A stretch of DNA of 64,000 bases from assembly GCF_042850945.1 (NCBI RefSeq), contig NZ_AP031496.1:4216001-4280000 (forward strand), given 5' to 3'. The stretch is from Halioxenophilus aromaticivorans. Lineage in GTDB: Bacteria > Pseudomonadota > Gammaproteobacteria > Pseudomonadales > Cellvibrionaceae. The position numbers were made by a program, and so were the translations under genes. Below, in pieces: positions 27,293 to 36,341 of the stretch. The notes under the pieces were generated by a model. That model saw only the letters and a list, made by a program, of their open reading frames with translations. It was not told where the DNA came from and made no database searches. Every line of letters starts with the position of its first letter. Within the stretch, counting starts at the first letter, position 1.

Positions 27293-28552
27293 TTAACTCA
27301 AATCTTGATCATTAAGATCAAATAACTCATGGCTAAAACCAATTAAATCCGTGCGCCCTTCGGCGCTGGCTTGGCGGATTTTGGTGGTGGGGCCATGCAA
27401 CAATTTATTAGTTAGGTTTCGCGCCAGTTGTTTTACCACGTCCTCAGGGCTGCCACCGGCCTCCAGTGCACTGAGGGCTTTTTCCAGTTCGTTATCGCGT
27501 ACATCTTCGGCTTTACGGCGGTAGGCGCGAATGGTGGAAGCGGAATCCTGCACGCGCAAGCCGTGAATGTAAGCCTGCACGCCTTCTTCTATTATACTGG
27601 CGGCCTGCTCTGCAGCCTCCTGGCGAGAACGCAGGTTTTCTTGAATGACGTCGCGCAAATCATCCACTGTATATAGGTATACATCCGAAAGATTCGCTAC
27701 CTGCTCTTCGATATCTCTGGGCACAGCGATATCAACCATAAACATGGGCTTGCGTTTGCGGGCTTTGAGCGCTTTTTCCACCGTTCCTTTACCTAAAATA
27801 GGCAGCGGACTGGCGGTAGAGCTAATAACAATGTCGGCCCTGGGCAACACCTCGGGTATTTCTTCCAGCAAAATGGCCTGGCCGTTAAATTTATCCGCCA
27901 AATCTGCCGCTCGCCCAAGGGAACGGTTGGCCACGATGATGGATTTCACGCCTTGGTTGTGCAAGTGGGTAGCCACCAGCTCGATGGTTTCGCCAGCGCC
28001 GATCAACAGCGCTGTGTCTTGTTTTAAATCGCTAAAAATTTGTTGGGCCAGCGTAACCGCAGCGTAGGCCACGGACACCGGATTTTGCCCGATGGTGGTT
28101 TCTGTGCGCACGCGTTTGGCGGTGGCGAAGACCCGCTGAAACACCTCGTGAAGATTTGCTCCAGCCGTACCAGATTCCTTAGCGTGGGCGTAGCAGGCTT
28201 TCATCTGGCCAAGAATCTGCGGCTCGCCTAACACTAGGCTATCCAGCCCCGCAGCCACCCGCATCATATGATTAATGGCCTCTTCACCCTGCTTTTGGTA
28301 ATGGCAACGCCCCAGCTCTGACACATCGACACCGCAGAACTGACTTATCCATTGCAGTACAGTGTCTGGGTTGGTATCAGCTGGGGTGTACAGCTCTGTT
28401 CGATTGCAAGTGGATAATATGGCCACTTCAGCAATACCTGCTCGGTGGGCCGCCAACAACGCAGGTTCCATCTGCTCCGGGCTAAACGCCAGTTGCTCTC
28501 GCAGGGCCACCGATGCGGTGTTGTGATTGATGCCGAGGGCAAGAAGAGTCAT
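27293..28552 (-). CDS. hemA: Glutamyl-tRNA reductase
   Basis: A 419-residue NADPH enzyme making glutamate-1-semialdehyde, the first committed step of C5 tetrapyrrole synthesis. The N-terminal MTLLALGINHNTA, the catalytic-Cys motif STCNRTELY, the GAGETIELVATHL NADPH site and the C-terminal dimerisation helices are all present. ATG 28552 gives the canonical N-terminus. A TTG 48 bases upstream is ignored. It is the first gene of hemA-prfA-prmC-moeB and diverges from the lolB operon. Confidence 0.95.
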   Translation of the reverse strand: MTLLALGINHNTASVALREQLAFSPEQMEPALLAAHRAGIAEVAILSTCNRTELYTPADTNPDTVLQWISQFCGVDVSELGRCHYQKQGEEAINHMMRVAAGLDSLVLGEPQILGQMKACYAHAKESGTAGANLHEVFQRVFATAKRVRTETTIGQNPVSVAYAAVTLAQQIFSDLKQDTALLIGAGETIELVATHLHNQGVKSIIVANRSLGRAADLADKFNGQAILLEEIPEVLPRADIVISSTASPLPILGKGTVEKALKARKRKPMFMVDIAVPRDIEEQVANLSDVYLYTVDDLRDVIQENLRSRQEAAEQAASIIEEGVQAYIHGLRVQDSASTIRAYRRKAEDVRDNELEKALSALEAGGSPEDVVKQLARNLTNKLLHGPTTKIRQASAEGRTDLIGFSHELFDLNDQDLS

Positions 28553-29060
28553 GAAACGTCGTATGTCTGGTAAAGGCTGAACACTGGTTAGCGGTATCAA
28601 ATCTAGCGGCTACTAAGCGCATGCAGGCTCCTGTTATGGAGCAAGGCCCGGCAGCACGATTACAGAGCAAGAACCGCGTCAATGCCTGTACCTTCTATCC
28701 ATACGTCTGCTGTAGGGCAGTCTAAACAAATCTGACTGCGCTCATTAACCCTATAAACTGGGCGGCCCCAACACATTGCTTGCATATTGCTTGGGAGCAA
28801 AGGCCAGCCGTTGTGGTCTATCAAGGGCCTTAGCATCAACCTGCATATACTACGATGCGTTAGTTGATTGCAGTTTGGCGCATTTGGCCGCTATTTTTGC
28901 TGCCAATGGGCTACAGAAGCGTAAATTGTCCGCATCTAGGGCCTTACTGACAAGTTTTTCCTGTCGAAGCAATCCTAAACAGAGGACAATCCACTAAACC
29001 AGAATTATACTGGAATTTCGACCTACTCATTTACGGTTACTAATGCGCCTAAGGCAATCA
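28553..29060. promoter_or_regulatory. Divergent hemA / TPR-lolB promoter region
   Basis: About 500 bases between two conserved housekeeping operons read in opposite directions. No gene was recognised, and the short frames in it have no family features. It must hold both promoters. I could not assign hexamers with confidence. Confidence 0.5.
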
Positions 29061-30842
29061 ATGCATAAAACAGCTCTGCAAATGACACCTCGCCGCCGTT
29101 CGGCATTTAATGCACTGGGTTATTTGCACCCCGCCGCCGCGCTACTGGCCGCTGTAATTTTGGCCGGCTGTGCCAGCCAAGCACCACCGGAGGTGGTTGA
29201 AACGCCAGCCTTAGAGCCGGAACCTGCCGTTGCTGAACCTGAAGTCACCTACAAGCCATTTGCCCCAGAAACCCTCTATTCGCTGATAGTGGCGGATCTC
29301 GCACTGGATAGGGGCCGCTACGATATAGGCCTTGGCAACTACGTGCAACAAGCACATGCCACCCGCGACCCTGCCGTGGCCGCCCGCGCCACCCGCATTG
29401 CTCGCTTCCTCAACGCCAACCAAGCGACCATGAGCAGCGCATTGCTTTGGCTGGAGGTCGACCCAGACAATATAGAAGCCCGCGTCATCGCTGCCAACGA
29501 GCTCGCCCAAGTGGGCCGATTAACCGAGGCCTTTGAAATTGCCAAGCCACTGGCCGGCACTGATGCCCAATCAATCTTCCAGACCATTGCCGCCCGGGCT
29601 ACCCAGAGTGCCCGGCCACAGCAAGAGATCCTGCTCGATGACTTTAATCAACTGATTGCCGAGCATCCCAATCAAACCGATCTGTTAGTGAGCAAAGGGC
29701 TCATACTTCAGGCTCAGGAGCAGCACGAAAACGCCCTGGCAGTGGCCGAAGCCATTTTACAGCGAGATGCCGATAGCGCCGCCGCTGTTAGCTTGCAATC
29801 TCGCTCACTGCAGGCACTGGGCCGCCATGAAGAGGCGCGCCAGCGACTAGAAGCCATGCTTCAGCGCAACCCCAGCGACCAACGACTGCGGCTAGATTAC
29901 GCGCGGTTATTGGCCGACGATGACCTAGAGCTGGCCCGCGACCAGTTCCAGGTGCTGCTGGAGCAATCTCCCGATGACGCCAACTATTTGTTTTCGCTGG
30001 CCCTTATCAACAACGAAATTGGTGAAACCGATACGGCCAAAGCGCAGTTCACTCAATTGATTGCCCATCCCTCAAGGGGGGCTTCCGCCCACTTTTACCT
30101 AGGTGAAATTGCCCTGGCCGAAGGCGACAACGCCCGCTCCCTCACCCACTTTTTGCAAGTAGACTCTGGGCCGGATTTCCTACCGGCGCTGAACCGAGCC
30201 TCGGATATTGCCATCGCCCAAGGTGACATCAGCGCGGTGAGAGACCGCTTTGTGCAGCTGCGCCAAGCGTACAGCAATCAAGAAGAGCGGCTATACATCG
30301 CCGAGGCGGAAATCCTCGCCCGGCACCAAATGTTAGATGAAGCCGTTGCCACCTTAACCAATGGCCTTACTTTCCACGCTAATAACGCATCACTGCTCTA
30401 CGCCAGAGCCATGCTCAACGAGCAGCGCGATCACCTAGCGTTAATGGAGCAAGATCTGCGGGCCATTATTCTGCAAGATACCGACAACGCCACCGCGCTC
30501 AACGCCCTTGGCTATACCCTGGCGGATCGCACAGACCGTTACCAAGAAGCGCTGGAGCTAATCAACCAAGCACTGAGCTTGCGGCCGGACGACCCCGCCA
30601 TTATCGACAGTCTGGGTTGGGTGCAGTACCGCCTGGGAAACTATACCGAGGCGGTCTCTCGTCTGCGCGAAGCCATGAAAGCCTTCCCCGATCACGAAGT
30701 AGCCGCCCACCTTGGCGAAGTGCTGTGGGTAACTGGTGCGGAAGAAGAAGCGCGACAAGTGTGGCAAGAAGGCTTGCGGCTAAATCCCCGTAGCCCAATC
30801 ATACCGGCGGTTATGGAGCGGCTCGACGCCCTACAGCGATAA
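29061..30842 (+). CDS. TPR-repeat lipoprotein upstream of lolB
   Basis: A 593-residue outer-membrane-type lipoprotein. A basic N-terminus is followed by AALLAAVILAGC, whose Cys (about residue 37) is the lipidation site. The remainder is almost entirely helical TPR repeats, the last ones around ATALNALGYTLADRT and AIIDSLGWVQYRLGNYTEAVS. An equivalent TPR gene sits between hemA and lolB in Pseudomonas and relatives. ATG 29061 has AAGG 7 bases upstream; ATG 29043 is an alternative without a site. Its stop overlaps the lolB start (TAATG). The exact role is unsettled, though scaffolding in the outer membrane is plausible. Confidence 0.88.
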   Translation: MHKTALQMTPRRRSAFNALGYLHPAAALLAAVILAGCASQAPPEVVETPALEPEPAVAEPEVTYKPFAPETLYSLIVADLALDRGRYDIGLGNYVQQAHATRDPAVAARATRIARFLNANQATMSSALLWLEVDPDNIEARVIAANELAQVGRLTEAFEIAKPLAGTDAQSIFQTIAARATQSARPQQEILLDDFNQLIAEHPNQTDLLVSKGLILQAQEQHENALAVAEAILQRDADSAAAVSLQSRSLQALGRHEEARQRLEAMLQRNPSDQRLRLDYARLLADDDLELARDQFQVLLEQSPDDANYLFSLALINNEIGETDTAKAQFTQLIAHPSRGASAHFYLGEIALAEGDNARSLTHFLQVDSGPDFLPALNRASDIAIAQGDISAVRDRFVQLRQAYSNQEERLYIAEAEILARHQMLDEAVATLTNGLTFHANNASLLYARAMLNEQRDHLALMEQDLRAIILQDTDNATALNALGYTLADRTDRYQEALELINQALSLRPDDPAIIDSLGWVQYRLGNYTEAVSRLREAMKAFPDHEVAAHLGEVLWVTGAEEEARQVWQEGLRLNPRSPIIPAVMERLDALQR

Positions 30843-31426
30843 TGTTTAATCGAATTTCCCTCCGCGCTCTGGCAATTATTGCTGCGTTGCTAAGCGCCTG
30901 CGCCCAGTTACCAAAAACACCTGTGGCCGACTCACCAGGGCGGCCTGCCCAAGCGCTTACCCAGTGGCATATGAAAGGCAAAGTGGGGATTACTACTCTC
31001 ACCGAACGCGTTAACGCCAGCATCAACTGGCAACAACAAGAATCTGACTTTTCCATCAGTCTAAGCGGCCCCTTTGGCCAGGGCCGTGCGGATTTAATCG
31101 GCGATGCCAGCGGCATTGTGTTAGCCACCGGCGGTCAGACCTACCGCGGCACCAGCGCCAAAGACCTTATGCAACAGCAGCTGGGCTGGAGCGTACCGGT
31201 GCAACATTTTACCTACTGGGCCAAAGGCATACCCTCACCACTGGCGCCGGTAACGGGACTTAGCTACGATGAACAGGGCAGCCTAAGCGCCCTAGAGCAA
31301 GACGGCTGGCAGGTTAGCCTCAGCCGCTACACCACGGTGGACGGTTGGCAGCTGCCCGGCCGAATGAGCGCAAAGACTGATCAAATCGCTTTATTAGTGG
31401 TGGCCAAAGAGTGGCTTCTGGATTAG
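30842..31426 (+). CDS. lolB: Outer-membrane lipoprotein receptor LolB
   Basis: A 194-residue lipoprotein that accepts lipoproteins from LolA and inserts them in the outer membrane. Its lipobox is ALLSAC with Cys20. The WHMKGKVGI strand and the SISLSGPFGQGRADLIGD region match LolB's half-barrel. The start overlaps the TPR gene stop in TAATG, and ispE follows after 37 bases, in the conserved order. Confidence 0.93.
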   Translation: MFNRISLRALAIIAALLSACAQLPKTPVADSPGRPAQALTQWHMKGKVGITTLTERVNASINWQQQESDFSISLSGPFGQGRADLIGDASGIVLATGGQTYRGTSAKDLMQQQLGWSVPVQHFTYWAKGIPSPLAPVTGLSYDEQGSLSALEQDGWQVSLSRYTTVDGWQLPGRMSAKTDQIALLVVAKEWLLD

Positions 31427-31463
31427 CCTGGGCGGCCTACACGCAGCCACTCTCAGCTTTGCC

Positions 31464-32324
31464 ATGCCCACACTGACTCTTCCCGCCCCCGCCAAACTCA
31501 ATCTCTTTTTGCACATCAATGGGCGCCGGCCGGATGGCTACCACAACCTACAAACCCTGTTTCAATTATTGGATTACGGCGACGAGCTGTCGTTTACCGT
31601 AACAGGCAACGGCAACGACATTGAATTTAGCTGCAGCGACCCAGCCCTGGGCGGCGGCGATAATCTTGTGGTGCGCGCCGCCAAATTGCTGCAGCAAGCA
31701 GCGAATCGGCCAGTGGCTGCTAAAATACATCTAACCAAGCGCTTGCCTGCGGGCGGCGGCATCGGCGGCGGCAGCTCCGACGCCGCAACCACCCTGTTGG
31801 CGTTAAACCACCTTTGGGGGCTGCACCTAGCGCAAACTGAGTTGTTGCTGATTGCTCGCCAATTGGGCGCCGATGTGCCGGTATTCGTCTACGGCCAAAG
31901 CGCTTTTGCCGAAGGCGTAGGCGAGCAATTGCAAGCAGTTGATTTGGCTGATAATTGGTACGTTGTGCTGGCACCAGCCTGCCATGTATCCACAGCAGAA
32001 ATTTTTTCACACAAGGGTTTGACAAGAGACACGCCCGTCATTAAAGTAGCGGCCTCTTTGCAGCACGGCACCCAAAATGACTGCCAAGCACTTGTGCGTG
32101 AGTTATACCCGCCGGTTAAATCGGCACTGAATTGGCTCGGTCAATTTGGCCCTGCAAAACTCACGGGAACTGGAGCTTGCGTTTTTTTAGCGGTGAGTAA
32201 CGAGCAAGAAGCGCAGCGTATATTAGGCCAAAAGCCAGATGCTCTGGGCGGTTTTATTGCTCGCGGTGTTAACCAATCACCGGTGCTATCAATGCTTGCA
32301 AAGCAAATTGCTACTGGGGTGTAG
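31464..32324 (+). CDS. ispE: 4-diphosphocytidyl-2-C-methyl-D-erythritol kinase
   Basis: A 286-residue GHMP kinase of the non-mevalonate isoprenoid pathway. The N-terminal PAPAKLNLFLHINGRRPDGYH contains the substrate-binding Lys and the diagnostic RPDGYH. The ATP loop is LPAGGGIGGGSSDAATTL, and the C-terminal GTGACVFLAV is the third GHMP motif. Its last ten bases, including the TAG stop, lie inside tRNA-Gln. Confidence 0.95.
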   Translation: MPTLTLPAPAKLNLFLHINGRRPDGYHNLQTLFQLLDYGDELSFTVTGNGNDIEFSCSDPALGGGDNLVVRAAKLLQQAANRPVAAKIHLTKRLPAGGGIGGGSSDAATTLLALNHLWGLHLAQTELLLIARQLGADVPVFVYGQSAFAEGVGEQLQAVDLADNWYVVLAPACHVSTAEIFSHKGLTRDTPVIKVAASLQHGTQNDCQALVRELYPPVKSALNWLGQFGPAKLTGTGACVFLAVSNEQEAQRILGQKPDALGGFIARGVNQSPVLSMLAKQIATGV

Positions 32325-32389
32325 CCAAGCGGTAAGGCAGCGGGTTTTGATCCCGTCATGCGAAGGTTCGAATCCTTCCACCCCAGCCA
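32315..32389 (+). tRNA. tRNA-Gln (anticodon TTG)
   Basis: 75 bases including an encoded CCA. The acceptor stem TGGGGTG pairs with the matching 3' arm before CCCCAGCCA. The anticodon loop is TTTTGAT with anticodon TTG, and the T arm has GGTTCGAATCC. The sequence is close to Escherichia coli tRNA-Gln. The 5' end overlaps the last 10 bases of ispE. A tRNA-Gln between ispE and prs is common in this lineage. Confidence 0.97.
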
Positions 32390-32567
32390 TATTCCAAAAG
32401 TGTGGTTGTAACTGGCTATCTAAATAGATACACACCAAGATAGATACACAAAATGAACAGCTACAATCCTCTAAGCCTATCCAGTTGCGCACTCGGCCTT
32501 CCTTTTCGCTGCGCAACGATAGCTGCCGGTCTTAGATTCAACCCCCTTTTTATTAACCACACAGGTA

Positions 32568-33515
32568 ATGCTTGTGGCTGATCTAATGCTATTTACCGGG
32601 AACGCCAACCCGGACCTTGCTCACGCGATTGCTGACCACCTCGGTATCCCAGTTGGGGATGCTACTGTGGGTAAGTTCTCCGACGGCGAAATTACTATTG
32701 AGTTAAATGAAAACGTTCGCGGCCGCGATGTTTTCATTTTGCAGACGACCTGCGCTCCCACCAATGACAACTTAATGGAGTTGATCTTTATGGTGGATGC
32801 ACTGGGCCGCGCCTCCGCAGGCAGGATTACCGCCGTTGTGCCCTACTTCGGCTACGCCCGGCAAGATCGTCGAGTTCGGTCTTCTCGAGTCCCGATTTCG
32901 GCCAAAGTGGTTGCCGATATGATGGTAGCCGTGGGCGTGGATCGCGTACTTACCGTGGACTTGCACTCTGAGCAGATCCAGGGCTTTTTCGCAGTACCTG
33001 TAGATAACGTTTACGGTTCCTCAGTATTGCTGAACGACATTGAGCGCCAACACTACGAAGACTTAATCGTGGTATCGCCAGACATCGGCGGCGTGGTACG
33101 CGCCCGTGCATTGGCAAAACAACTCGGTATTGACCTGGCCATCATCGATAAGCGTCGCCCACAAGCCAACGTTGCTGAGGTGATGAACCTTATTGGTGAT
33201 GTATCCGGCCGCACTTGTATCCTGCTGGATGACATGGTCGATACCGCCGGCACGCTGTGTGGCGCAGCCAAAGCACTGAAAGACTTTGGTGCTAAAAAAG
33301 TCATTGCCTACTGTACCCACCCGGTATTGTCTGGCAAGGCAATCAGCAATATCAACAATTCTGAACTGGATGAGCTGGTGGTCACCGACTCAATCCCGTT
33401 AAGCGAAAACGCCAAGCAGTGCGAGCGTATTCGTGTATTGAGCTTAGCGCCGATGCTGGGTGAATGTGTTCGCCGCATCTGCAACGAAGAATCTTTGAGT
33501 GCAATGTTCCGCTAG
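32568..33515 (+). CDS. prs: Ribose-phosphate pyrophosphokinase
   Basis: A 315-residue PRPP synthase making 5-phosphoribosyl diphosphate for nucleotides, His, Trp and NAD. Visible are FTGNANPDLA, PYFGYARQDR, the VDLHSEQIQGFF metal-binding segment, the flexible IIDKRRP loop and the PRPP loop LLDDMVDTAGTL. ATG 32568 lies too close to the AGG. GTG 32574, 8 bases after it, gives the Pseudomonas-like N-terminus and may be the true start. A terminator-like hairpin follows at 33541. Confidence 0.95.
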   Translation: MLVADLMLFTGNANPDLAHAIADHLGIPVGDATVGKFSDGEITIELNENVRGRDVFILQTTCAPTNDNLMELIFMVDALGRASAGRITAVVPYFGYARQDRRVRSSRVPISAKVVADMMVAVGVDRVLTVDLHSEQIQGFFAVPVDNVYGSSVLLNDIERQHYEDLIVVSPDIGGVVRARALAKQLGIDLAIIDKRRPQANVAEVMNLIGDVSGRTCILLDDMVDTAGTLCGAAKALKDFGAKKVIAYCTHPVLSGKAISNINNSELDELVVTDSIPLSENAKQCERIRVLSLAPMLGECVRRICNEESLSAMFR

Positions 33516-33540
33516 CGGAGCTTTCACCAAAGCTAACCAT

Positions 33541-33562
33541 CCACGCCTAGCGTGGTTTTATT
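33541..33562 (+). terminator. Terminator-like hairpin after prs
   Basis: CCACGC-CTA-GCGTGG, a perfect 6-bp stem with a 3-base loop, is followed by TTTTATT. It lies 26 bases past the prs stop and 52 bases before the rplY start, so it can end or attenuate the prs transcript. Confidence 0.7.
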
Positions 33563-33614
33563 AACCTGCAACAACTCTGGTCGCAAGAGTGTTGTGAAAA
33601 TTAAGGACTTTACA

Positions 33615-34250
33615 ATGTCTGAAGATTTCGTATTAGACGCACAAGTTCGCGAACTGACAGGGAAAGGTGCGAGCCGCCGCCTGCGTCGTGAACAAGGCCT
33701 GGTTCCAGCCATCATCTACGGTTTGGATAAAGAGCCTCAGCAAATTACTTTGGCTCACAAAGATCTGGTCAAGCAATTGGAGAACGAAGCGTTTTATTCT
33801 CACATTGTTACGCTGAACGTTGGCTCTAGCTCTGAACAGGTTATTTTGAAAGACCTTCAGCGCCACCCAGCCAAAGCAATTGTTCTGCACGCTGACTTTC
33901 AACGCGTAGCGGCGGACCAAAAGCTGACCACCAAAGTACCTCTGCACTTCATTAACGAAGCCAGCAGTGTTGGTGTTAAAACCCAAGGCGGTGTAGTAAC
34001 TCACAACATCACTGAATTGGAAATCTCTTGTTTGCCGAAAGATTTGCCAGAGTTCATTGAAGTTGACGTTCAAGCCCTTGAAGTTGGCCACAGCCTGCAC
34101 ATTTCTGAGCTTACCCTGCCAGAAGGTGTTACTTCCGTTGATCTGACCCACGGTGGAGATCACGACTTGGCCGTTGTCACCATCTCCAAAACTCGCGGTG
34201 CTTCTGACGCTGACAGCGAAGAAGAAGGCGAAGACGCCGGCGAAGAGTAA
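33615..34250 (+). CDS. rplY: 50S ribosomal protein L25/general stress protein Ctc
   Basis: A 211-residue 5S-rRNA-binding ribosomal protein of the long, two-domain Ctc/TL5 form. The N-terminal L25 domain has GKGASRRLRREGLVPAI-type features around residues 16-35 and YSHIVTLNV. A C-terminal beta domain (ITELEISCLPKDLPEFIEVD) and a very acidic tail (SEEEGEDAGEE) follow. ATG 33615 has AAGGA 6 bases upstream, while the longer frame has no site. It lies between prs and pth as in Pseudomonas. Confidence 0.95.
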   Translation: MSEDFVLDAQVRELTGKGASRRLRREQGLVPAIIYGLDKEPQQITLAHKDLVKQLENEAFYSHIVTLNVGSSSEQVILKDLQRHPAKAIVLHADFQRVAADQKLTTKVPLHFINEASSVGVKTQGGVVTHNITELEISCLPKDLPEFIEVDVQALEVGHSLHISELTLPEGVTSVDLTHGGDHDLAVVTISKTRGASDADSEEEGEDAGEE

Positions 34251-34260
34251 TCTTTGCCAC

Positions 34261-34282
34261 GGTGGGGGCACTGGCCCCCACC
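34261..34282 (+). other. Strong GC stem-loop between rplY and pth
   Basis: GGTGGGGGC-ACTG-GCCCCCACC: a 9-bp perfect stem directly after the rplY stop, without a following T tract. It may lower pth expression or mark an mRNA-processing point. Confidence 0.5.
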
Positions 34283-34310
34283 CACCTACCCTCCTACCGA
34301 AATCACTGCC

Positions 34311-34898
34311 GTGAATACGCCCATAAAACTGTTAGTTGGCCTGGGTAATCCAGATGCCCAATATCAACATACCCGCCACAACGCCGGCTGGGATTTTGCC
34401 GCTCTTATCGCCCAGCAATACAGTGGCGAATTAAAGCCAGAAAGTAAATTCTTTGGATTAGCAAGCCGAGTTCTCATTGGTACCAAAGAACTGCGTATAT
34501 TAATTCCCACCACCTACATGAATCGCAGCGGCCAAGCGGTTGCCGCCATGGCCAATTTTTATAAAATTGAACCAGAGGCAATATTGATTGCTCACGACGA
34601 GTTGGACATGGTTCCCGGCGTGGCGCGATTAAAGATTGGTGGCGGCCACGGTGGCCACAACGGCCTGCGCGATACCATTAGCGCATTGGGTAACAACAAA
34701 AATTTTGCTCGCCTGCGATTGGGTATTGGCCACCCCGGTAACGCCAAGCAGGTGAGCGGCTACGTGTTAAAACGGGCGCCGGATTCAGAGTACAAACTGA
34801 CCGAAGACGCCGCTTACGAAGCTAGCCGAGTGCTACCCGATTTAATGGCCGGCGACTGGGCCGGCGCAATGCAAGCGTTGCACACAGCTACCGGTTAA
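34311..34898 (+). CDS. pth: Peptidyl-tRNA hydrolase
   Basis: A 195-residue enzyme that recycles peptidyl-tRNA released by stalled ribosomes. The catalytic His is in TRHNAGWDF, with GNPDAQY before it, TTYMNRSGQAV, and IAHDELDMVPG carrying the catalytic-site Asp. GGGHGGHNGLRD and GIGHPG follow. The family consensus GNPG reads GNPD here. The start is a GTG giving VNTPIKLLVGLGN. The open frame extends upstream, but that extension crosses the GC hairpin and is not Pth-like. No clear ribosome site was seen. Confidence 0.94.
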   Translation: MNTPIKLLVGLGNPDAQYQHTRHNAGWDFAALIAQQYSGELKPESKFFGLASRVLIGTKELRILIPTTYMNRSGQAVAAMANFYKIEPEAILIAHDELDMVPGVARLKIGGGHGGHNGLRDTISALGNNKNFARLRLGIGHPGNAKQVSGYVLKRAPDSEYKLTEDAAYEASRVLPDLMAGDWAGAMQALHTATG

Positions 34899-34959
34899 AC
34901 TTTTAAAAAATTGTCAGCCCACCTCAGGCAGGCGGGTGACTCATACAGGACAACAAACC

Positions 34960-36051
34960 ATGGGTTTTAAATGCGGTATCGTCGGCTTGCCCAACGTGGG
35001 CAAATCAACTCTTTTTAATGCGCTTACCAAAGCCGGTATCGACGCAGAAAACTTTCCTTTTTGTACCATTGAGCCTAACTCTGGCGTGGTGCCCGTACCG
35101 GACCCTCGCCAAGACAAGCTAGCAGAGATCGTCAAGCCGGAAAAAGTCATTCCTACCACCATGGAGTTCGTCGATATTGCAGGCTTGGTGGCCGGCGCGT
35201 CAAAAGGCGAAGGCCTCGGCAACCAATTTTTAGCCAACATCCGCGAAACAGACGCCATCGCCCACGTGGTTCGCTGCTTTGACGACAGCAATGTTATCCA
35301 CGTTGAGGGCAAAGTAGACCCTGCTGCAGATATAGAAGTTATTAACACCGAGCTGGCCCTAGCAGACTTAGACGGCGTAGAAAAAGCCCTTACCCGGTAC
35401 ACCAAGCTCGCTAAGGGGCAAGACAAAAACGCCCAGGCCATGAAAGCACTGTGCGAAAAGATTTTGCCGCACCTAAACGAAGCCCAACCACTGCGCTCGT
35501 TTGAATTAACCGACGACGAGCTGGCGCTGCTTAGACCACTGAGCCTATTGACGTTAAAGCCCACCATGTACATCGCCAATGTTGACGAAGAAGGTTTTGA
35601 AGACAACGCCCTGCTAGATACTGTGCGCGGCATTGCTGAAAGCGAAAACGCCGTGGTGGTCGCCATCTGTAACAAGCTGGAAGCTGAAATAGCGGAACTG
35701 GATGACGAAGAAAAAACCGAATTCCTGGCCGACCTAGGCATGGAAGAACCAGGCTTGAACCGAGTCATCCGCGCCGGTTACGAACTATTGGGCTTACACA
35801 CTTACTTCACCGCCGGTGTAAAAGAAGTGCGCGCCTGGACCATCCCCATTGGCGCCACTGCCCCCAAAGCCGCCGGTAAAATCCACACCGATTTTGAAAA
35901 AGGCTTTATTCGCGCAGAAATTGTTTCCTACGACGATTTTGTAAACCACAACGGCGAACAAGGCGCAAAAGAAGCGGGTAAATGGCGTTTAGAAGGCAAA
36001 GAATATATCGTTAAAGACGGCGACGTAATTCACTTCCGCTTCAACGTCTGA
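34960..36051 (+). CDS. ychF: Redox-regulated ribosome-associated ATPase YchF
   Basis: A 363-residue Obg-family ATPase. The P-loop GLPNVGKSTLFNAL is at residue 8, and VDIAGLVAGASKGEGLGN is the switch II region. The nonstandard G4-type NVDEE fits the ATP preference of YchF/OLA1. The C-terminal TGS domain ends with DGDVIHFRFNV. ATG 34960 is preceded by AGGA 9 bases upstream. It is adjacent to pth, the universal gammaproteobacterial pairing, and ends at a clear terminator. Confidence 0.96.
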   Translation: MGFKCGIVGLPNVGKSTLFNALTKAGIDAENFPFCTIEPNSGVVPVPDPRQDKLAEIVKPEKVIPTTMEFVDIAGLVAGASKGEGLGNQFLANIRETDAIAHVVRCFDDSNVIHVEGKVDPAADIEVINTELALADLDGVEKALTRYTKLAKGQDKNAQAMKALCEKILPHLNEAQPLRSFELTDDELALLRPLSLLTLKPTMYIANVDEEGFEDNALLDTVRGIAESENAVVVAICNKLEAEIAELDDEEKTEFLADLGMEEPGLNRVIRAGYELLGLHTYFTAGVKEVRAWTIPIGATAPKAAGKIHTDFEKGFIRAEIVSYDDFVNHNGEQGAKEAGKWRLEGKEYIVKDGDVIHFRFNV

Positions 36052-36065
36052 TCCCCCAAAACAAG

Positions 36066-36223
36066 ATCAATGGGGTCAGAGCCATTGATTCTTGTCTGTG
36101 CTAAACCTGCCCCCGGCAGGTTTTTTTTCGCCTAATAAAATCGACTTATATATCAATGGGGTCAGAGCGATTGATACGTTGCTTACATCAATTGCTCAGA
36201 TCAATCGCTCTGACCCCATTGAT
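36066..36223. repeat. Three copies of a 24-bp repeat, two inverted (REP-like cassette)
   Basis: A 24-base unit with core TGGGGTCAGAGC, bounded by ATCAA and TTGAT, occurs at 36066-36089 (one mismatch), 36152-36175 (+) and 36200-36223 (exact inverse of the second). Copies two and three can form a 24-bp perfect hairpin with a 24-base loop. The unit is itself partly palindromic at its ends. Such GGGGTCAGAG units are associated with REP elements mobilised by RAYT transposases in gammaproteobacteria. No transposase is present here. Confidence 0.75.
36104..36128 (+). terminator. Rho-independent terminator of ychF
   Basis: AACCTGC, a 5-base loop and GCAGGTT form a 7-bp stem that runs into eight Ts. 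It lies 52 bases past the ychF stop, inside the repeat cassette between copies one and two. Confidence 0.9.
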
Positions 36224-36341
36224 TTATCGACTCTGCTCATGAGAACAATCGGGTTTCGATAATTGTTCACTTTGGTGGAAGGCGGTAAGGTCTTAGCTCT
36301 TTTTTATTACGACCTTTCCGCTTATTAAATCGCTCTAATTT

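Noticed and set aside
33633..34271. 212-codon minus-strand open frame opposite rplY
   Set aside because: Mirror of the L25 coding pattern, without family features.
34941..35768. 275-codon minus-strand open frame opposite ychF
   Set aside because: It is Ser-rich with no family features and is fully inside a confident gene. Codon bias of ychF explains the open antisense frame.
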